A stretch of DNA of 64,000 nucleotides from Flavobacterium sp. MC2016-06 (GCF_009711165.2 NZ_WMID02000017.1:69296-133295); one strand, 5' to 3'; positions 25,955-34,842 are shown, counted from the stretch's first letter. Numbers and translations are program-made. The notes: generated by a model not told the origin, from the sequence alone.

Positions 25955-28900
25955 ATGGAGAATACAAGTCAAGATTTCCTTGCAAATGGAGGCGAAATGG
26001 GCAGATTAACGCGTGATAAAGATTGGAGTAAAACTCCCGTTGGTCCTGTTGAATTGTGGCCTCAAAGCCTACGTACTACATTGGGAATTTTATTAAACTC
26101 AAAATTCCCCATGTTTTTATTTTGGGGACCTGAACATATTTGTTTTTATAATGATGCTTATCGCCCTAGTCTTGGAAATGATGGTAAACATCCTGCTATT
26201 TTAGGACAGAAAGGTGCCGACTTCTGGGAGGAAATTTGGTATTTTATTAAACCTCTTATAGATCAGGTTCTCACTCAAGGTGAAGCAACTTGGCATGAAG
26301 ACCAATATTTACCTATATATCGTAATGGAAAAATGGAAGATGTTTACTGGACTTTTAGCTATAGTCCTGTAAATGATGAATCTGGAAAAACTACTGGGGT
26401 TTTGGTAATTTGTAATGAAACTACAGATAAGGTAAAACTGGTAAAAAAGCTGGAAAATAGTAATACGCAGTTTCTTAATAGTATTTTGCAGACACCAAGT
26501 GCAATGTGCGTTTTTAGAGGCTCAGCTTTTGTGGTTGAAATTGCCAACAAATACATGCTCGAATTGTGGGGAAGAGAAGAATATGAAGTTTTAAATAAAC
26601 CCATTTTTGAGGCTCTGCCCGAAGTAAAAGGACAAGGTTTGGAACTTATACTTGAAAATGTTTATGCTAGTGGTGAAAAATTTGAAGCGCACGAACGTCC
26701 TGTAAACATAACTCGCAACGGTAAAATAGAAAATACGTACATTAATTTTGTTTATGAAGCATTAAAGGAACCTGACGGAACTATTTCTGGAATTGTAGCT
26801 GTTGCCAATGATGTTACGGCACAAGTTAATGCCCGAATTGTGGTTGAAGAAAGCGAGAAGAAATTTAGAAATACAGTAAAACAAGTGCCGCTTGGAATTG
26901 CAATTCTAAAAGGAGAAAAGTTAGTGATTGAAATGGTTAATACTTCTTATCTTCAATTTGTCGATAAGAAAGAAAAAGAGATCTTAGGCAAACCTATAGT
27001 CAATTCTTTTCCCGAAGCCAAAGAGAGTCTTTATCCGCTGCTTGTAAAAGTTTATGAAGATGGAATTCCTTATGCTGCTGATGAACTTCCGGTAATATTA
27101 AACCGCCACGGAAAACAAGAAACCTGTTATTTAAATTTGGTTTTTCATCCTTTAAGAGAAGAAAACAACACCGTATCTGGTGTAATAATTGTGGCTTATG
27201 AGGTTACTGAAGAAGTAAATGCAAGACATCTTCTTACTGAAAGCGAAAATGCTTTTAGAAAACTAGTAATGGACTCTCCTATTGCAATGGCCGTTTTTAG
27301 AGGTAAAAACCATATTATAGAAATGGCAAATATGACTATGATGGGAATTTGGCAAAAAAACGAAGAGGAAACTTTTGGTAAACCTTTACTAGAAATATTT
27401 CCTGAATTAATAGAACAAAAATATCCCGAATTACTGGATGAAGTTTTTGTAAAAGGAAAAATTGTAAAAGAAAAAGAATCTATTGCGTATGTAGCCATAA
27501 AAGGGAAACTTGAAAAATATTATCTCGATTATCAATATACTCCTTTGTTTGAAAAAGATGGCAAGATATCTGGCATAATGATTACCGTAAATGATGTTAC
27601 AGATAAAGTTGTTGCAAGAAAAAAAGTGGAAGATGCTGAACAAAGAGCTCGATTGGCAGCCGAAATTGCCGAAATTGCAACTTGGGATCTAGATGTTCTG
27701 ACGCAGGAAATGATTTATTCTGATAATCTACTTACCATTTTTGGGTTTGAAAAAGAAATAAAACTAACTCGTGCACAGATTTTCAATCAAATGCATCCAG
27801 ATGATCTTCATATTTTAGACGAAGCTTATAAACTGGCTCTAAAAACAAGTATCTATAAATACGAATCCCGGATTATAAAAAAAGACAATTCTATTGCATG
27901 GATTAAAGCGCATGGTAAAATATTTTTTGATGAAAATGGAATTCCCATAAAGATGCTTGGAACTGTTTTGGATATTACAGATGAAAAAAATCTTCAGCAG
28001 GTATTGATGAAAAGTGAAGAAAAATTTAGGCTTCTCGCCGATTCTATGCCGCAGCACATTTGGACAAGTGATCCTTTGGGAAATCTCAATTATTTTAATC
28101 AATCTGTTTACACATATTCGGGAATTCCGATAGCGGAAATTTCTAAAAATGGCTGGCTCCAAATCGTTCATCCCGAAGATCGAGAAATCAATATAAGCAG
28201 TTGGCTTGAAGCGATTAAAACTGGAAATGATTTTTTACTCGAACATCGTTTTAGACGTCATGACGGACAATACAGATGGCAGTTAAGCCGTGCTATTGCT
28301 CAAAAAGACGAATTTGGCACTATACAAATGTGGGTTGGTACGAGTACAGATATTGAGGATCAGAAGAATTTTGCAACAAAATTGGAAAATGAAGTTTCTG
28401 AACGTACTGCCGAATTAGAGCAAAAAAATAAAGACCTCATCAATATGAATATCGAACTGCAGTCTTTTGCTTATATCTCTAGTCATGATTTGCAGGAACC
28501 GCTTCGTAAAATTCAAACTTTTGCAAGTCGATTAACAGAATTAGACGAGCAGAATATTTCGGCGAAAGCCAAAACTTATTTAAGCCGTATTGAAGTTGCC
28601 GCTAAACGTATGCAGACTTTAATACAAGACCTTCTTACCTATTCTAGAACAAATTCTGCCGAGAGAATATTTGTAAAAACCAACTTGGATGAAATTGCCG
28701 AAGAAGTGAAAAATGATTTTTCTGAACGTATTGAAGAAACTAAGGCTGTTGTTAATTTTCATCCTTTGGGAGAAGTTACTGTAATGCCTTTTCAGATTAG
28801 ACAGCTTTTACACAACATAATTGGGAATGCTTTGAAATTCTCTAAAAAAGACAAAACTCCTTATATCGAAATTAGTGCTGAAAGAATTAAAGGCAGTCAA

Positions 28901-29158
28901 TTAAAATTTCCTGTAGATTATCCAGACAAAACGTATTATTGCCTTAAAATTTCGGATAATGGTATTGGCTTTGACTCTGAATACAAAGAGCGAATCTTTG
29001 AAGTTTTTCAGCGTTTAAACACCCAAAGCGAGTTTTTAGGAACTGGAATCGGCCTTGCGATTGTAAAGAAAATAGTCGAAAATCACAAAGGAGTAATCAC
29101 TGCAGATAGTAAAAAAGGAAAAGGCGCCACCTTTGAAATTTTCCTGCCTGAGCTGTAG
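25955..29158 (+). CDS. Six-PAS sensor histidine kinase
   Basis: 1067 residues, no membrane helix. Six consecutive PAS-type domains can be followed (about 30-145, 170-290, 305-420, 430-545, 560-680 and 685-805), each ending in a DVT/DIT linker. The second to fourth are close copies (CVFRG..., AILKGE, AVFRGK openings with a GKP...FPE block), which suggests internal duplication. A short coiled coil leads to His844 in ISSHDLQEPLRK and an ATPase domain with NIIGNALKFS, DNGIGFD and GTGIGLAI. The gene faces a single-domain response regulator at 29446, its likely partner. The ligands (redox, light or small molecules) are unknown. Confidence 0.93.
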   Translation: MENTSQDFLANGGEMGRLTRDKDWSKTPVGPVELWPQSLRTTLGILLNSKFPMFLFWGPEHICFYNDAYRPSLGNDGKHPAILGQKGADFWEEIWYFIKPLIDQVLTQGEATWHEDQYLPIYRNGKMEDVYWTFSYSPVNDESGKTTGVLVICNETTDKVKLVKKLENSNTQFLNSILQTPSAMCVFRGSAFVVEIANKYMLELWGREEYEVLNKPIFEALPEVKGQGLELILENVYASGEKFEAHERPVNITRNGKIENTYINFVYEALKEPDGTISGIVAVANDVTAQVNARIVVEESEKKFRNTVKQVPLGIAILKGEKLVIEMVNTSYLQFVDKKEKEILGKPIVNSFPEAKESLYPLLVKVYEDGIPYAADELPVILNRHGKQETCYLNLVFHPLREENNTVSGVIIVAYEVTEEVNARHLLTESENAFRKLVMDSPIAMAVFRGKNHIIEMANMTMMGIWQKNEEETFGKPLLEIFPELIEQKYPELLDEVFVKGKIVKEKESIAYVAIKGKLEKYYLDYQYTPLFEKDGKISGIMITVNDVTDKVVARKKVEDAEQRARLAAEIAEIATWDLDVLTQEMIYSDNLLTIFGFEKEIKLTRAQIFNQMHPDDLHILDEAYKLALKTSIYKYESRIIKKDNSIAWIKAHGKIFFDENGIPIKMLGTVLDITDEKNLQQVLMKSEEKFRLLADSMPQHIWTSDPLGNLNYFNQSVYTYSGIPIAEISKNGWLQIVHPEDREINISSWLEAIKTGNDFLLEHRFRRHDGQYRWQLSRAIAQKDEFGTIQMWVGTSTDIEDQKNFATKLENEVSERTAELEQKNKDLINMNIELQSFAYISSHDLQEPLRKIQTFASRLTELDEQNISAKAKTYLSRIEVAAKRMQTLIQDLLTYSRTNSAERIFVKTNLDEIAEEVKNDFSERIEETKAVVNFHPLGEVTVMPFQIRQLLHNIIGNALKFSKKDKTPYIEISAERIKGSQLKFPVDYPDKTYYCLKISDNGIGFDSEYKERIFEVFQRLNTQSEFLGTGIGLAIVKKIVENHKGVITADSKKGKGATFEIFLPEL

Positions 29159-29221
29159 GTTTTTAAACCATATAAGTTATATAAGTCCATTTAAACTTGA
29201 CTTAAAGTAAATTAAGACTAT

Positions 29222-29262
29222 AAAAAAATACCCAGTTCACTAAAGGAACTGGGTATTTTTTT
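29222..29262. terminator. Terminator hairpin, first copy
   Basis: ATACCCAGTTC...GAACTGGGTAT stem with A- and T-runs on each side, able to stop transcription from both directions. It lies 64 bases past the six-PAS kinase stop. Confidence 0.88.
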
Positions 29263-29345
29263 GCGTGATATATAAGACTTACTTGAATGGACTTATATAA
29301 GTTATATAAGTCCATTTAAACTTGACTTAAAGTAAATTAAGACTA

Positions 29346-29386
29346 TAAAAAATACCCAGTTCACTAAAAGAACTGGGTATTTTTTT
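29346..29386. terminator. Terminator hairpin, duplicated copy
   Basis: Same stem as the first copy with one loop change (AAAG for AAGG), placed to serve the leftward response-regulator gene. Two near-identical terminators in a row come from the 125-bp duplication. Confidence 0.88.
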
Positions 29387-29445
29387 GCGTGATATATAAG
29401 ACTTACTTGAATGGACTTATATAACTTATATGGTTTAAAAACTTT

Positions 29446-29877
29446 CTATGATTTGTAAACGAAATTGTGCGGATTTGGCACAAATTCTTTCCAGTTTATT
29501 TCTAAAGCATGTTCGATAGATTTTATAATATCTTTCATTAAAACTGGCTTTGTAATAAACAAATTAGCTCCTAAATTGAGGCATTTTTCTATAATACTTG
29601 GCTCGTTTGAAGTAGAAAATATTACAATAGGAATATCTTTTTTTTGTTGCTTTTCTCTAAGTTCTGCCAAAACATCAAAACCATTTTTCCCTGGCATGTT
29701 TAAATCTAAAAATACTACATGTGGTGTTGGCGGCGGGTTGTAAATTGCATTTAGTAGTTTTTCTCCTCCGCTGTAAGTCTTAAGTTGTATTTTTTTTGGT
29801 AATGCTTCTACAGCATCTGCAAAAATGCTCAAATCATCTTCGTCGTCATCTGTATAGAATATCGTTAAATCTGTCAT
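29446..29877 (-). CDS. Single-domain response regulator facing the six-PAS kinase
   Basis: 143-residue receiver of the Rcp1 type. Start chosen at 29877 (MTDLTIFYTDDDEDD), since the ATG at 29925 adds an uncharacteristic leader. The acidic pocket is Asp10-Asp12, phospho-Asp58 lies in VVFLDLNMPG, with Thr/Ser in FSTSNEP and Lys in TKPVLM. No output domain. Rcp1-like regulators usually pair with PAS/GAF or phytochrome kinases, which fits the convergent kinase gene. The output must be through protein contact or relay to another protein. Confidence 0.92.
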   Translation of the reverse strand: MTDLTIFYTDDDEDDLSIFADAVEALPKKIQLKTYSGGEKLLNAIYNPPPTPHVVFLDLNMPGKNGFDVLAELREKQQKKDIPIVIFSTSNEPSIIEKCLNLGANLFITKPVLMKDIIKSIEHALEINWKEFVPNPHNFVYKS

Positions 29878-30109
29878 AATATTTCGAGGAATGGAATGGT
29901 ACTTATTTTCACCAAAGATAACCAAATTTCTTTGATTTTAAATTCTCACAAAAAGGTTTTAAATAGAAATCTCATAATTTATAAATCAAATTCTATAACC
30001 TTAAAAAAACGAAAAACAAGAACTTTACAAATAGTATATTTCACTTCATTCTCGAAAATTTCGGCAAGGAGTGTTTTATAAATTTAGTAAATAATAAAAA
30101 TATAAAGTC

Positions 30110-30610
30110 ATGGGAGATCATAAAGACCTTAGCGATAATCTTGCTGCAGATAAAATAAAAAATCTAGCAGAAGATATTAAAACATGTATGTTTTGTACGT
30201 ACAAAGAAAATAGACTGCAGTCGAGACCAATGTCTGTTCAGAAAATTGATGAACTGGGAAATCTCTGGTTTTTATCGGATAGAAACAGCAGTCAGAATGC
30301 AGAAATTACTTTAAATTCTGAAGTAGAAATATTTTTTGCAGCACCGCACGATAAGTTTTTAACCTTACACGGGGAAGCTTTTATTTTGTATAAACGTGAA
30401 ATTATTGAAGAACTCTGGGATCCTATTGTAAAAGTTTGGATGCCAGGCGGTATTGATGATCCAAATCTGTGTGTAATTAAAGTAGTTCCTGAAGATGGTT
30501 ATTACTGGAATAATAAACACGGAAAAGTGATTGCTATTGCAAAAATGACTGCTGCTTTTGTTTCTGGAAAAACAATGGATGATGGTATTGAAGGAACTTT
30601 GAAATTGTAA
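30110..30610 (+). CDS. Pyridoxamine 5'-phosphate oxidase-family protein (general stress protein 26 type)
   Basis: 166 residues, split-barrel flavin-binding fold. MFCTYKENRLQSRPMSVQ and GNLWFLSDRNS are typical of the GSP26-like group, followed by ...EVEIFFAAPHDKFLTLHGEA and WDPIVKVWMPGGIDDPNL. Proteins of this group bind FMN or a related flavin and are induced by stress in several bacteria; true pyridoxamine oxidase activity is unlikely because the C-terminal PLP-binding part is missing. It stands alone in the stress island, with about 230 bases upstream and a repeat-filled stretch after it. Confidence 0.88.
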   Translation: MGDHKDLSDNLAADKIKNLAEDIKTCMFCTYKENRLQSRPMSVQKIDELGNLWFLSDRNSSQNAEITLNSEVEIFFAAPHDKFLTLHGEAFILYKREIIEELWDPIVKVWMPGGIDDPNLCVIKVVPEDGYYWNNKHGKVIAIAKMTAAFVSGKTMDDGIEGTLKL

Positions 30611-30640
30611 TTTTTCTACACCTAATTATCCACAATATTG

Positions 30641-30738
30641 TCATTTCGACGTAAGGAGAAATCGCACTAGAAACTCCGTAAAGTAAATCATCAATTTTTG
30701 CGGAATATCGAGTGCGATTTCTCCTTACGTCGAAATGA
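30641..30738. repeat. Perfect 28-bp inverted repeat (long hairpin)
   Basis: Arms 30641-30668 and 30711-30738 are exact reverse complements over 28 bases (they contain CGACGTAAGGAGAAATCGCA) with a 42-base loop. The arms carry no gene. It follows the PPOX gene and resembles short interspersed hairpins of flavobacterial genomes. Decayed words of a similar kind (AGGATGACAA) continue at 30845-30965. Confidence 0.9.
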
Positions 30739-30768
30739 ACAAGTTTTACGCATAAACTATGTGTCTTT

Positions 30769-30801
30769 AGCTTTGTCAAAGTTTAAAACTTTGACAAAGC
30801 T
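30769..30801. repeat. 33-bp palindrome, copy 3 (identical to 2143-2175)
   Basis: All 33 bases match the copy at 2143-2175. Together with the 28-bp hairpin it fills the 408-base gap between the PPOX gene and the DUF72 gene, in which I see no gene. Confidence 0.9.
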
Positions 30802-31018
30802 TCTCGTAATACTAAAACTTCTTACGTATCTACTTCTGCAAACATAGGATGACAAGATTGAGTGAGAATTGAAACGGAATTCCTTACGATGATTCTTCGT
30901 TCCTCAGAATTGACAAACTATATAGAGTTTCTTGCGGAGATCCTTCCTTCGTCAGGATGACAAAAATGGGGAGAATGGTAAAATGGTTAAGATTACAAAA
31001 AGGCGAAAATGCTTGTGT

Positions 31019-31738
31019 TTACTCCAGAATCTCTTTCAATTCTAAAGCATTTAGAATTCCTGCGGTACTTGCCGTATTATTAAAATAAACAAAGGCTTTT
31101 TGTTTACTCAAATCAAGCATGTTTTTTAAAACTTCTAATTCTTCTGAAGAATAGCTTGAATAAAATAATTTTATTTCTCCATGCATTCGAATATAAACTA
31201 AAGGGAAAGCATAAAAAATAGTATTAGGTAAATTTGGATAACTAACACTGCAGAATGTAATATTGTTTTCTAAAAAAGAATCCCAAACTTCTTGGTTCCA
31301 CCAGCTTTCATGTCTAAATTCAATTACATTTTTAAAACTCAAATCCAGATTATCGATAATATTTTGAAGTCCTTCGGTCGTAAAATTGTAACTCGGAGGA
31401 AACTGAAATAAGATACAGCCTAATTTTTCCTGCAAACCTGTTTTACAGCAATCATAAAACTCATCTATGAGATTTTTACAATCTATAAACTTTTTATTAT
31501 GAGTAATTTCTTTTGGAGCTTTTACTGAAAACAGAAAATTTTCTGGAACTTTTTTATACCAATTATCAAGTACTTTAATTGTTGGAAATTTATAAAACGT
31601 GCCATTCATTTCATAAGTATTAAAATGCTCGCAATAATGACTAAACCATTTAGATGAGGCCAGATTTTCGGGATAAAAAACACCTTTCCAATAACGGTTA
31701 TTATAACTAGAGCATCCTATTAAAATATCATCTTTCAT
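31019..31738 (-). CDS. DUF72 (YecE-like) protein
   Basis: 239-residue TIM-barrel-type DUF72 protein. Start chosen at 31738 (MKDDILIGCSSYNNRYWKG); it shares ATGA with the stop of the nei gene, the usual sign of translational coupling. Family blocks: IGCSSYNNRYWKGVFYP, FNTYEMNGTFYKFP, NFLFSVKAPKEITHNK, CILFQFPPSYNF, NVIEFRHESWW and VYIRMHGE. The molecular function of DUF72 proteins is not known. The tight link to a DNA glycosylase here argues for a role in DNA or nucleotide damage handling (inference). Confidence 0.92.
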   Translation of the reverse strand: MKDDILIGCSSYNNRYWKGVFYPENLASSKWFSHYCEHFNTYEMNGTFYKFPTIKVLDNWYKKVPENFLFSVKAPKEITHNKKFIDCKNLIDEFYDCCKTGLQEKLGCILFQFPPSYNFTTEGLQNIIDNLDLSFKNVIEFRHESWWNQEVWDSFLENNITFCSVSYPNLPNTIFYAFPLVYIRMHGEIKLFYSSYSSEELEVLKNMLDLSKQKAFVYFNNTASTAGILNALELKEILE

Positions 31739-32466
31739 TCGTATAATTTTTGGCAATTAGTACAGAAAAAGCTTCTGCGATTTCGATCACCAGTATGTTT
31801 CCTAATAATGGGGAGATTACAGCGCAGGCAGGTACTTTTGGTGTACGCCAGCCAATGCTGTTTTAATTCGTATTTTTTCTTCCAATACAAAAACTCAAAA
31901 CTGTAAATAGAGCATTCACTAATAAGCTGATTAATATCTTCTGGCGGAATTTTACCAACTAATGATTCTGGGTGAATATAACATCGGTACAAAACTTCAT
32001 TTTTAATAATATTCCCTACTCCAGCAAAAACATCTTGATCAAGAATGACGTCGCAAATCATTTTATCGCTCCTTTTTTCCAAGCTCATTTTTGCTTTTTT
32101 AGGATCCCAATTCACATTCATAACATCTGTACTCCAATCGTAAATTGAGTTAATGTCTCCTTCTAAAATTTTAATAGAGCAGGTATAAAAATTAAGTTCT
32201 CCGTTAGCAAAAACCAAACTCAATCGTGGTTTGGTTTCTTTCCTTTCGTTTACGCGATAAGTACCAAACATTAGTAAATGAATTTTAACCGTAAAACCAT
32301 TAAAACAAATCAAGAAATGTTTGCCCCAGGTTTTAAACTCATGTATCGTTTTGTTTTGAAGTCTATTGATATCTATACTACTGTTTCCCGAAACAGAAAC
32401 CACTTTCTGTCCAGTAAACTGCTGTACTTCTTCTTTTAATATTACAATTGATGGACCTTCGGGCAT
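31735..32466 (-). CDS. nei: Fpg/Nei-family DNA glycosylase (endonuclease VIII type)
   Basis: 243 residues. Start set at 32466 because family enzymes need Pro2 at the N-terminus after Met removal: MPEGPS gives catalytic Pro and Glu directly. PEGP rather than PELP points to the Nei group (oxidised pyrimidines). The helix-two-turn-helix part includes DQDVFAGVGNIIKNEVLYRC, and the C-terminal zinc finger is CLRCNLP...CTNCQ (Cys4). It removes damaged bases and nicks the strand. It is coupled to DUF72 by an ATGA overlap and sits in a stress island after a ferritin-like gene. Confidence 0.93.
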   Translation of the reverse strand: MPEGPSIVILKEEVQQFTGQKVVSVSGNSSIDINRLQNKTIHEFKTWGKHFLICFNGFTVKIHLLMFGTYRVNERKETKPRLSLVFANGELNFYTCSIKILEGDINSIYDWSTDVMNVNWDPKKAKMSLEKRSDKMICDVILDQDVFAGVGNIIKNEVLYRCYIHPESLVGKIPPEDINQLISECSIYSFEFLYWKKKYELKQHWLAYTKSTCLRCNLPIIRKHTGDRNRRSFFCTNCQKLYE

Positions 32467-32496
32467 ATAATTTGTTTTTAAATTGAAATGAATAAA

Positions 32497-32524
32497 AAAG
32501 TGCAGCCCATAAGACTGCACTTTT
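32497..32524 (-). terminator. Terminator between the YciF-like and nei genes
   Basis: AAAAGTGCAG...CTGCACTTTT hairpin 15 bases after the ferritin-like gene stop on the minus strand, followed by T-rich sequence. It makes nei-DUF72 a separate or weakly linked unit. Confidence 0.8.
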
Positions 32525-32538
32525 ATTGTATTTAGGTT

Positions 32539-33123
32539 TTAATCAATTTCTGCTGCCTCAATATTTATAGCATTTACAGCAACTTCAGTTAATTTTTTAT
32601 CAGCGCCTTTTTCTTCATCAAGTGTTTGCTCAAGTAAAGTAGCTGCTTCTGGAAGTCCAAGAGTTTCTGCAAATTGTCTTAAAATACCATAAGTTGCTAT
32701 TTCATAATGCTCGATTTTTTGGCCTGCTGCAATAATACCTGCATCGCGTACAACACCAATTTCGGTTTCTTCTATTATTCCATTTGCTTCTTTGATTAAG
32801 CCTTCCATAGCATCGCATTTTTTTGCAACAGCTTTTTTGCCTGCAATTTCAAAAACTTTCTCTAGTCGAACAATTTGCTCTTCTGTTTCAGTAAGATGAT
32901 TATTAAGTGCATCTATTAATTCTTGGCTTGTAGCATTTTTAATCATTACCGGAATGGCTTTGGTTAATGCTTTTTCTGCCCAATAAATATCTTTAAGTCC
33001 ATCTTCAAACAATTCTGTAAGTCCAGATGCAGCATTTGATTTTGGTTTTACAGCTCCTTTTTTAGTTTCTTGTTTTAAAGCTGTTGTTTTTTTTTTCATG
33101 GTTGTATTATCTGCGGTTTTCAT
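32539..33123 (-). CDS. YciF-type ferritin-like protein (DUF892)
   Basis: 194 residues: a Lys/Ala-rich N-terminal tail (about 1-33) and a four-helix ferritin-like bundle of the YciE/YciF family. Helix blocks are GLTELFEDGLKDIYWAEKAL, LNNHLTETEEQIVRLEKVF, AGQKIEHYEIATYGILR and LLEQTLDEEKGADKKL. The conserved Glu and His residues (E-x2-H pattern in IEHYE and DEEK) can bind a di-metal centre. The family is induced by stress in enterobacteria, but the reaction is unknown. The basic tail, unusual for the family, might touch DNA (inference). Confidence 0.92.
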   Translation of the reverse strand: MKTADNTTMKKKTTALKQETKKGAVKPKSNAASGLTELFEDGLKDIYWAEKALTKAIPVMIKNATSQELIDALNNHLTETEEQIVRLEKVFEIAGKKAVAKKCDAMEGLIKEANGIIEETEIGVVRDAGIIAAGQKIEHYEIATYGILRQFAETLGLPEAATLLEQTLDEEKGADKKLTEVAVNAINIEAAEID

Positions 33124-33274
33124 AATAAAATTTTTATTGATTTATAATGTATAAAATTACAATACCCTGTATTCGATAAGTTATAACATTACAAAAGATC
33201 ATTTCATTTTAATCATCTGTTAATTATACAATTACGCTTTATAATTCTATAATAAAATCACTTAGTCTCCTCGC

Positions 33275-33282
33275 TAACTTTG
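33275..33282 (+). promoter_or_regulatory. Candidate -7 box for the acidic-protein gene
   Basis: TAACTTTG fits TAnnTTTG and lies 28 bases before the ATG at 33311. No TTG is seen 17-23 bases upstream, so the call is tentative. Confidence 0.4.
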
Positions 33283-33310
33283 TAGTATATAATAACAAAA
33301 ACTACACATC

Positions 33311-33787
33311 ATGAATACTACAGATAAAAAAAACAGCGTAATAAGAGATAGTAAAGAAAACTTCGATCTTGATAAAATGAAACAATCTGATGATGATCGC
33401 AGAGAAATTGCCGAACGAGGCTACATGGTTAGAAACGGAAGCAATCCCAATAGACCAAATCCTGATCAAGAACAAATTGGTTATGATGAAGATTTAGACG
33501 ATTTAGATGATGATTTCCATAACGATAGAGATCTAGATCTTGATGACACTAACGATGATCTTTATATAATTGAGCTGGAAAGCGGTGAACTTGATGACCG
33601 AAATCTTGAAGTTGAAAACGACGAATTTGATAATCCGTCTGATGCTCTCGGAGGTGATTTTAGCGAAACTGAAGATGATTTAGAAGATATCGATCAGGAC
33701 GATGATGAAGACGACTACATAGAAGATGATGTTCAGGAAGACGATGAAGAAGACGATTATCCTGAAAATGATCCTAGGAAATTTTAA
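33311..33787 (+). CDS. Very acidic low-complexity protein (158 aa)
   Basis: Not recognised. The first 55 residues are mixed (SKENFDLDKMKQSDDDRREI, RGYMVRNGSNPNRPNPDQEQ), then Asp and Glu dominate, with repeated DDLDD/EDD blocks to the end. It has no signal peptide or Cys and is probably intrinsically disordered. Such proteins may bind cations, act as DNA mimics, or protect others under drying or salt; none of these can be shown here. It is divergent from the YciF-like gene, has its own candidate promoter and terminator, and belongs to the stress island. Confidence 0.75.
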   Translation: MNTTDKKNSVIRDSKENFDLDKMKQSDDDRREIAERGYMVRNGSNPNRPNPDQEQIGYDEDLDDLDDDFHNDRDLDLDDTNDDLYIIELESGELDDRNLEVENDEFDNPSDALGGDFSETEDDLEDIDQDDDEDDYIEDDVQEDDEEDDYPENDPRKF

Positions 33788-33810
33788 ATTTTGAAAGATT
33801 TAAAAAAGAG

Positions 33811-33838
33811 AAAGGCTGTTTTACTTAAAACAGCCTTT
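33811..33838. terminator. Bidirectional Rho-independent terminator
   Basis: AAAGGCTGTTTT-ACTT-AAAACAGCCTTT hairpin with AT-rich flanks, 23 bases after the acidic gene and before the convergent DUF5661 gene. Confidence 0.88.
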
Positions 33839-33864
33839 ATCTTTTTAATGTAAAATTAAATCTA

Positions 33865-34512
33865 TTAATCTCCTATAATTTCTAAAACCGGAATATCATC
33901 CATTCTCGCTAAACGCTCTGCCAAACCAGCTCTGGCTTCGTTTAATTCCTGTTCTGCTTTACCTAATTCTTTGTACCACTTTTCTTTTCCTACTGGCGAG
34001 GTGTCTAGTTTGCGAACAATTTCATAGATTTCACCTTCCGCTTCCATCACCTTTAATCTTTTGTAATACGTTAAACTCTCCGTCATGTGTGCCAATGCAA
34101 TCATTGCAGTAAGAAACGGATGGTTGTTGGTTACATTAACAGCTTTAATTTTTCCATGTTCGAGTTCTACTTTCAAAGCAAAAGCAAATTCTTCCATATT
34201 AAAAACTTCATGTTTACTTTTAGGGTTTAAATAGGCTTTTATAGCCTTAACATTGTTCATTGTAGAAAGATCAACATCGGTTTCTTTTTTATCGCTTAAA
34301 TCCTTAAAAACGACATTACCAATAGCTCTTGCTTCGGCAATTGTCGGATCGTTTGCCGGATTTTCGAAATCACGAGTAGACCAATCCCAATTTTTAGGGT
34401 GAACTGGTTTTATGTATTTCTCACAAAAATCTGTCACATCATTTTTTAAGCTTACCATTTCATCTTCTCTTTTGATGTAAACATCCTGGTAAGCACCACT
34501 TTTTGTTCCCAT
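33865..34512 (-). CDS. DUF5661-family protein
   Basis: 215 residues. Start chosen at 34512 (MGTKSGAYQDVYIKREDEMV); an ATG at 34548 only adds 12 basic residues. The block FNMEEFAFALKVELEHGKI...VTNNHPFLTAMIALAHMTES, then YYKRLKVMEAEGEIY, matches the small DUF5661 family, here with an extra N-terminal region (residues 1-95) and a C-terminal helical tail. The E-x3-H and H-x3-E spacing could bind metal. Function unknown. It groups with DUF1328, topoisomerase IB and other stress-type genes. Confidence 0.82.
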   Translation of the reverse strand: MGTKSGAYQDVYIKREDEMVSLKNDVTDFCEKYIKPVHPKNWDWSTRDFENPANDPTIAEARAIGNVVFKDLSDKKETDVDLSTMNNVKAIKAYLNPKSKHEVFNMEEFAFALKVELEHGKIKAVNVTNNHPFLTAMIALAHMTESLTYYKRLKVMEAEGEIYEIVRKLDTSPVGKEKWYKELGKAEQELNEARAGLAERLARMDDIPVLEIIGD

Positions 34513-34604
34513 TTTTTTATTTTTTTTTTGAAACTGCAAACGACACATTTATCGAAATATATGTGCCGTTTTTGTTTGTTATTTAATTTACTGATGTTTC
34601 TAAA

Positions 34605-34766
34605 CTAAACTTTTGTTCTTCCGGTAATTAGCGATATTACAAATAAGACTAAAAATATAAAGAATAAAACTTTTGCTATACTAGCGGCTCCGGCAGCAAT
34701 ACCGCCAAAACCAAATATTCCCGCCACTATGGCTAGAATAATAAATGTGACTGTCCAACGTAACAT
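34605..34766 (-). CDS. DUF1328 small membrane protein (YtjA family)
   Basis: 53 residues, start [20 protein letters not shown] and end [11 protein letters not shown] stop. It has two membrane helices with a Gly/Ala-rich [14 protein letters not shown] turn, the exact pattern of DUF1328 proteins, which are small inner-membrane proteins often found among stress genes. It lies between the DUF5661 gene and topoisomerase IB on the same strand. Its function is unknown. Confidence 0.9.
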   Translation of the reverse strand: MLRWTVTFIILAIVAGIFGFGGIAAGAASIAKVLFFIFLVLFVISLITGRTKV

Positions 34767-34842
34767 AATTATAGTTTTTTAGTTAATAATGATTTTGGTT
34801 TTTAAAGAGATACGCTAACTCTAAAAATTTTATTTGGAGGCT

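Larger units (their letters stand above)
29165..29438. repeat. 125-bp tandem duplication framed by AAACCATATAAG inverted ends
   Basis: Two direct copies start at 29171 and 29296 (offset 125). They differ only by one A in a run and one A/G. Each includes a complete terminator hairpin. The whole block opens with AAACCATATAAGTTATATAA and closes with its reverse complement, and the join between copies is itself palindromic (GGACTTATATAAG/CTTATATAAGTCC type). It lies between convergent kinase and regulator genes. Confidence 0.9.
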
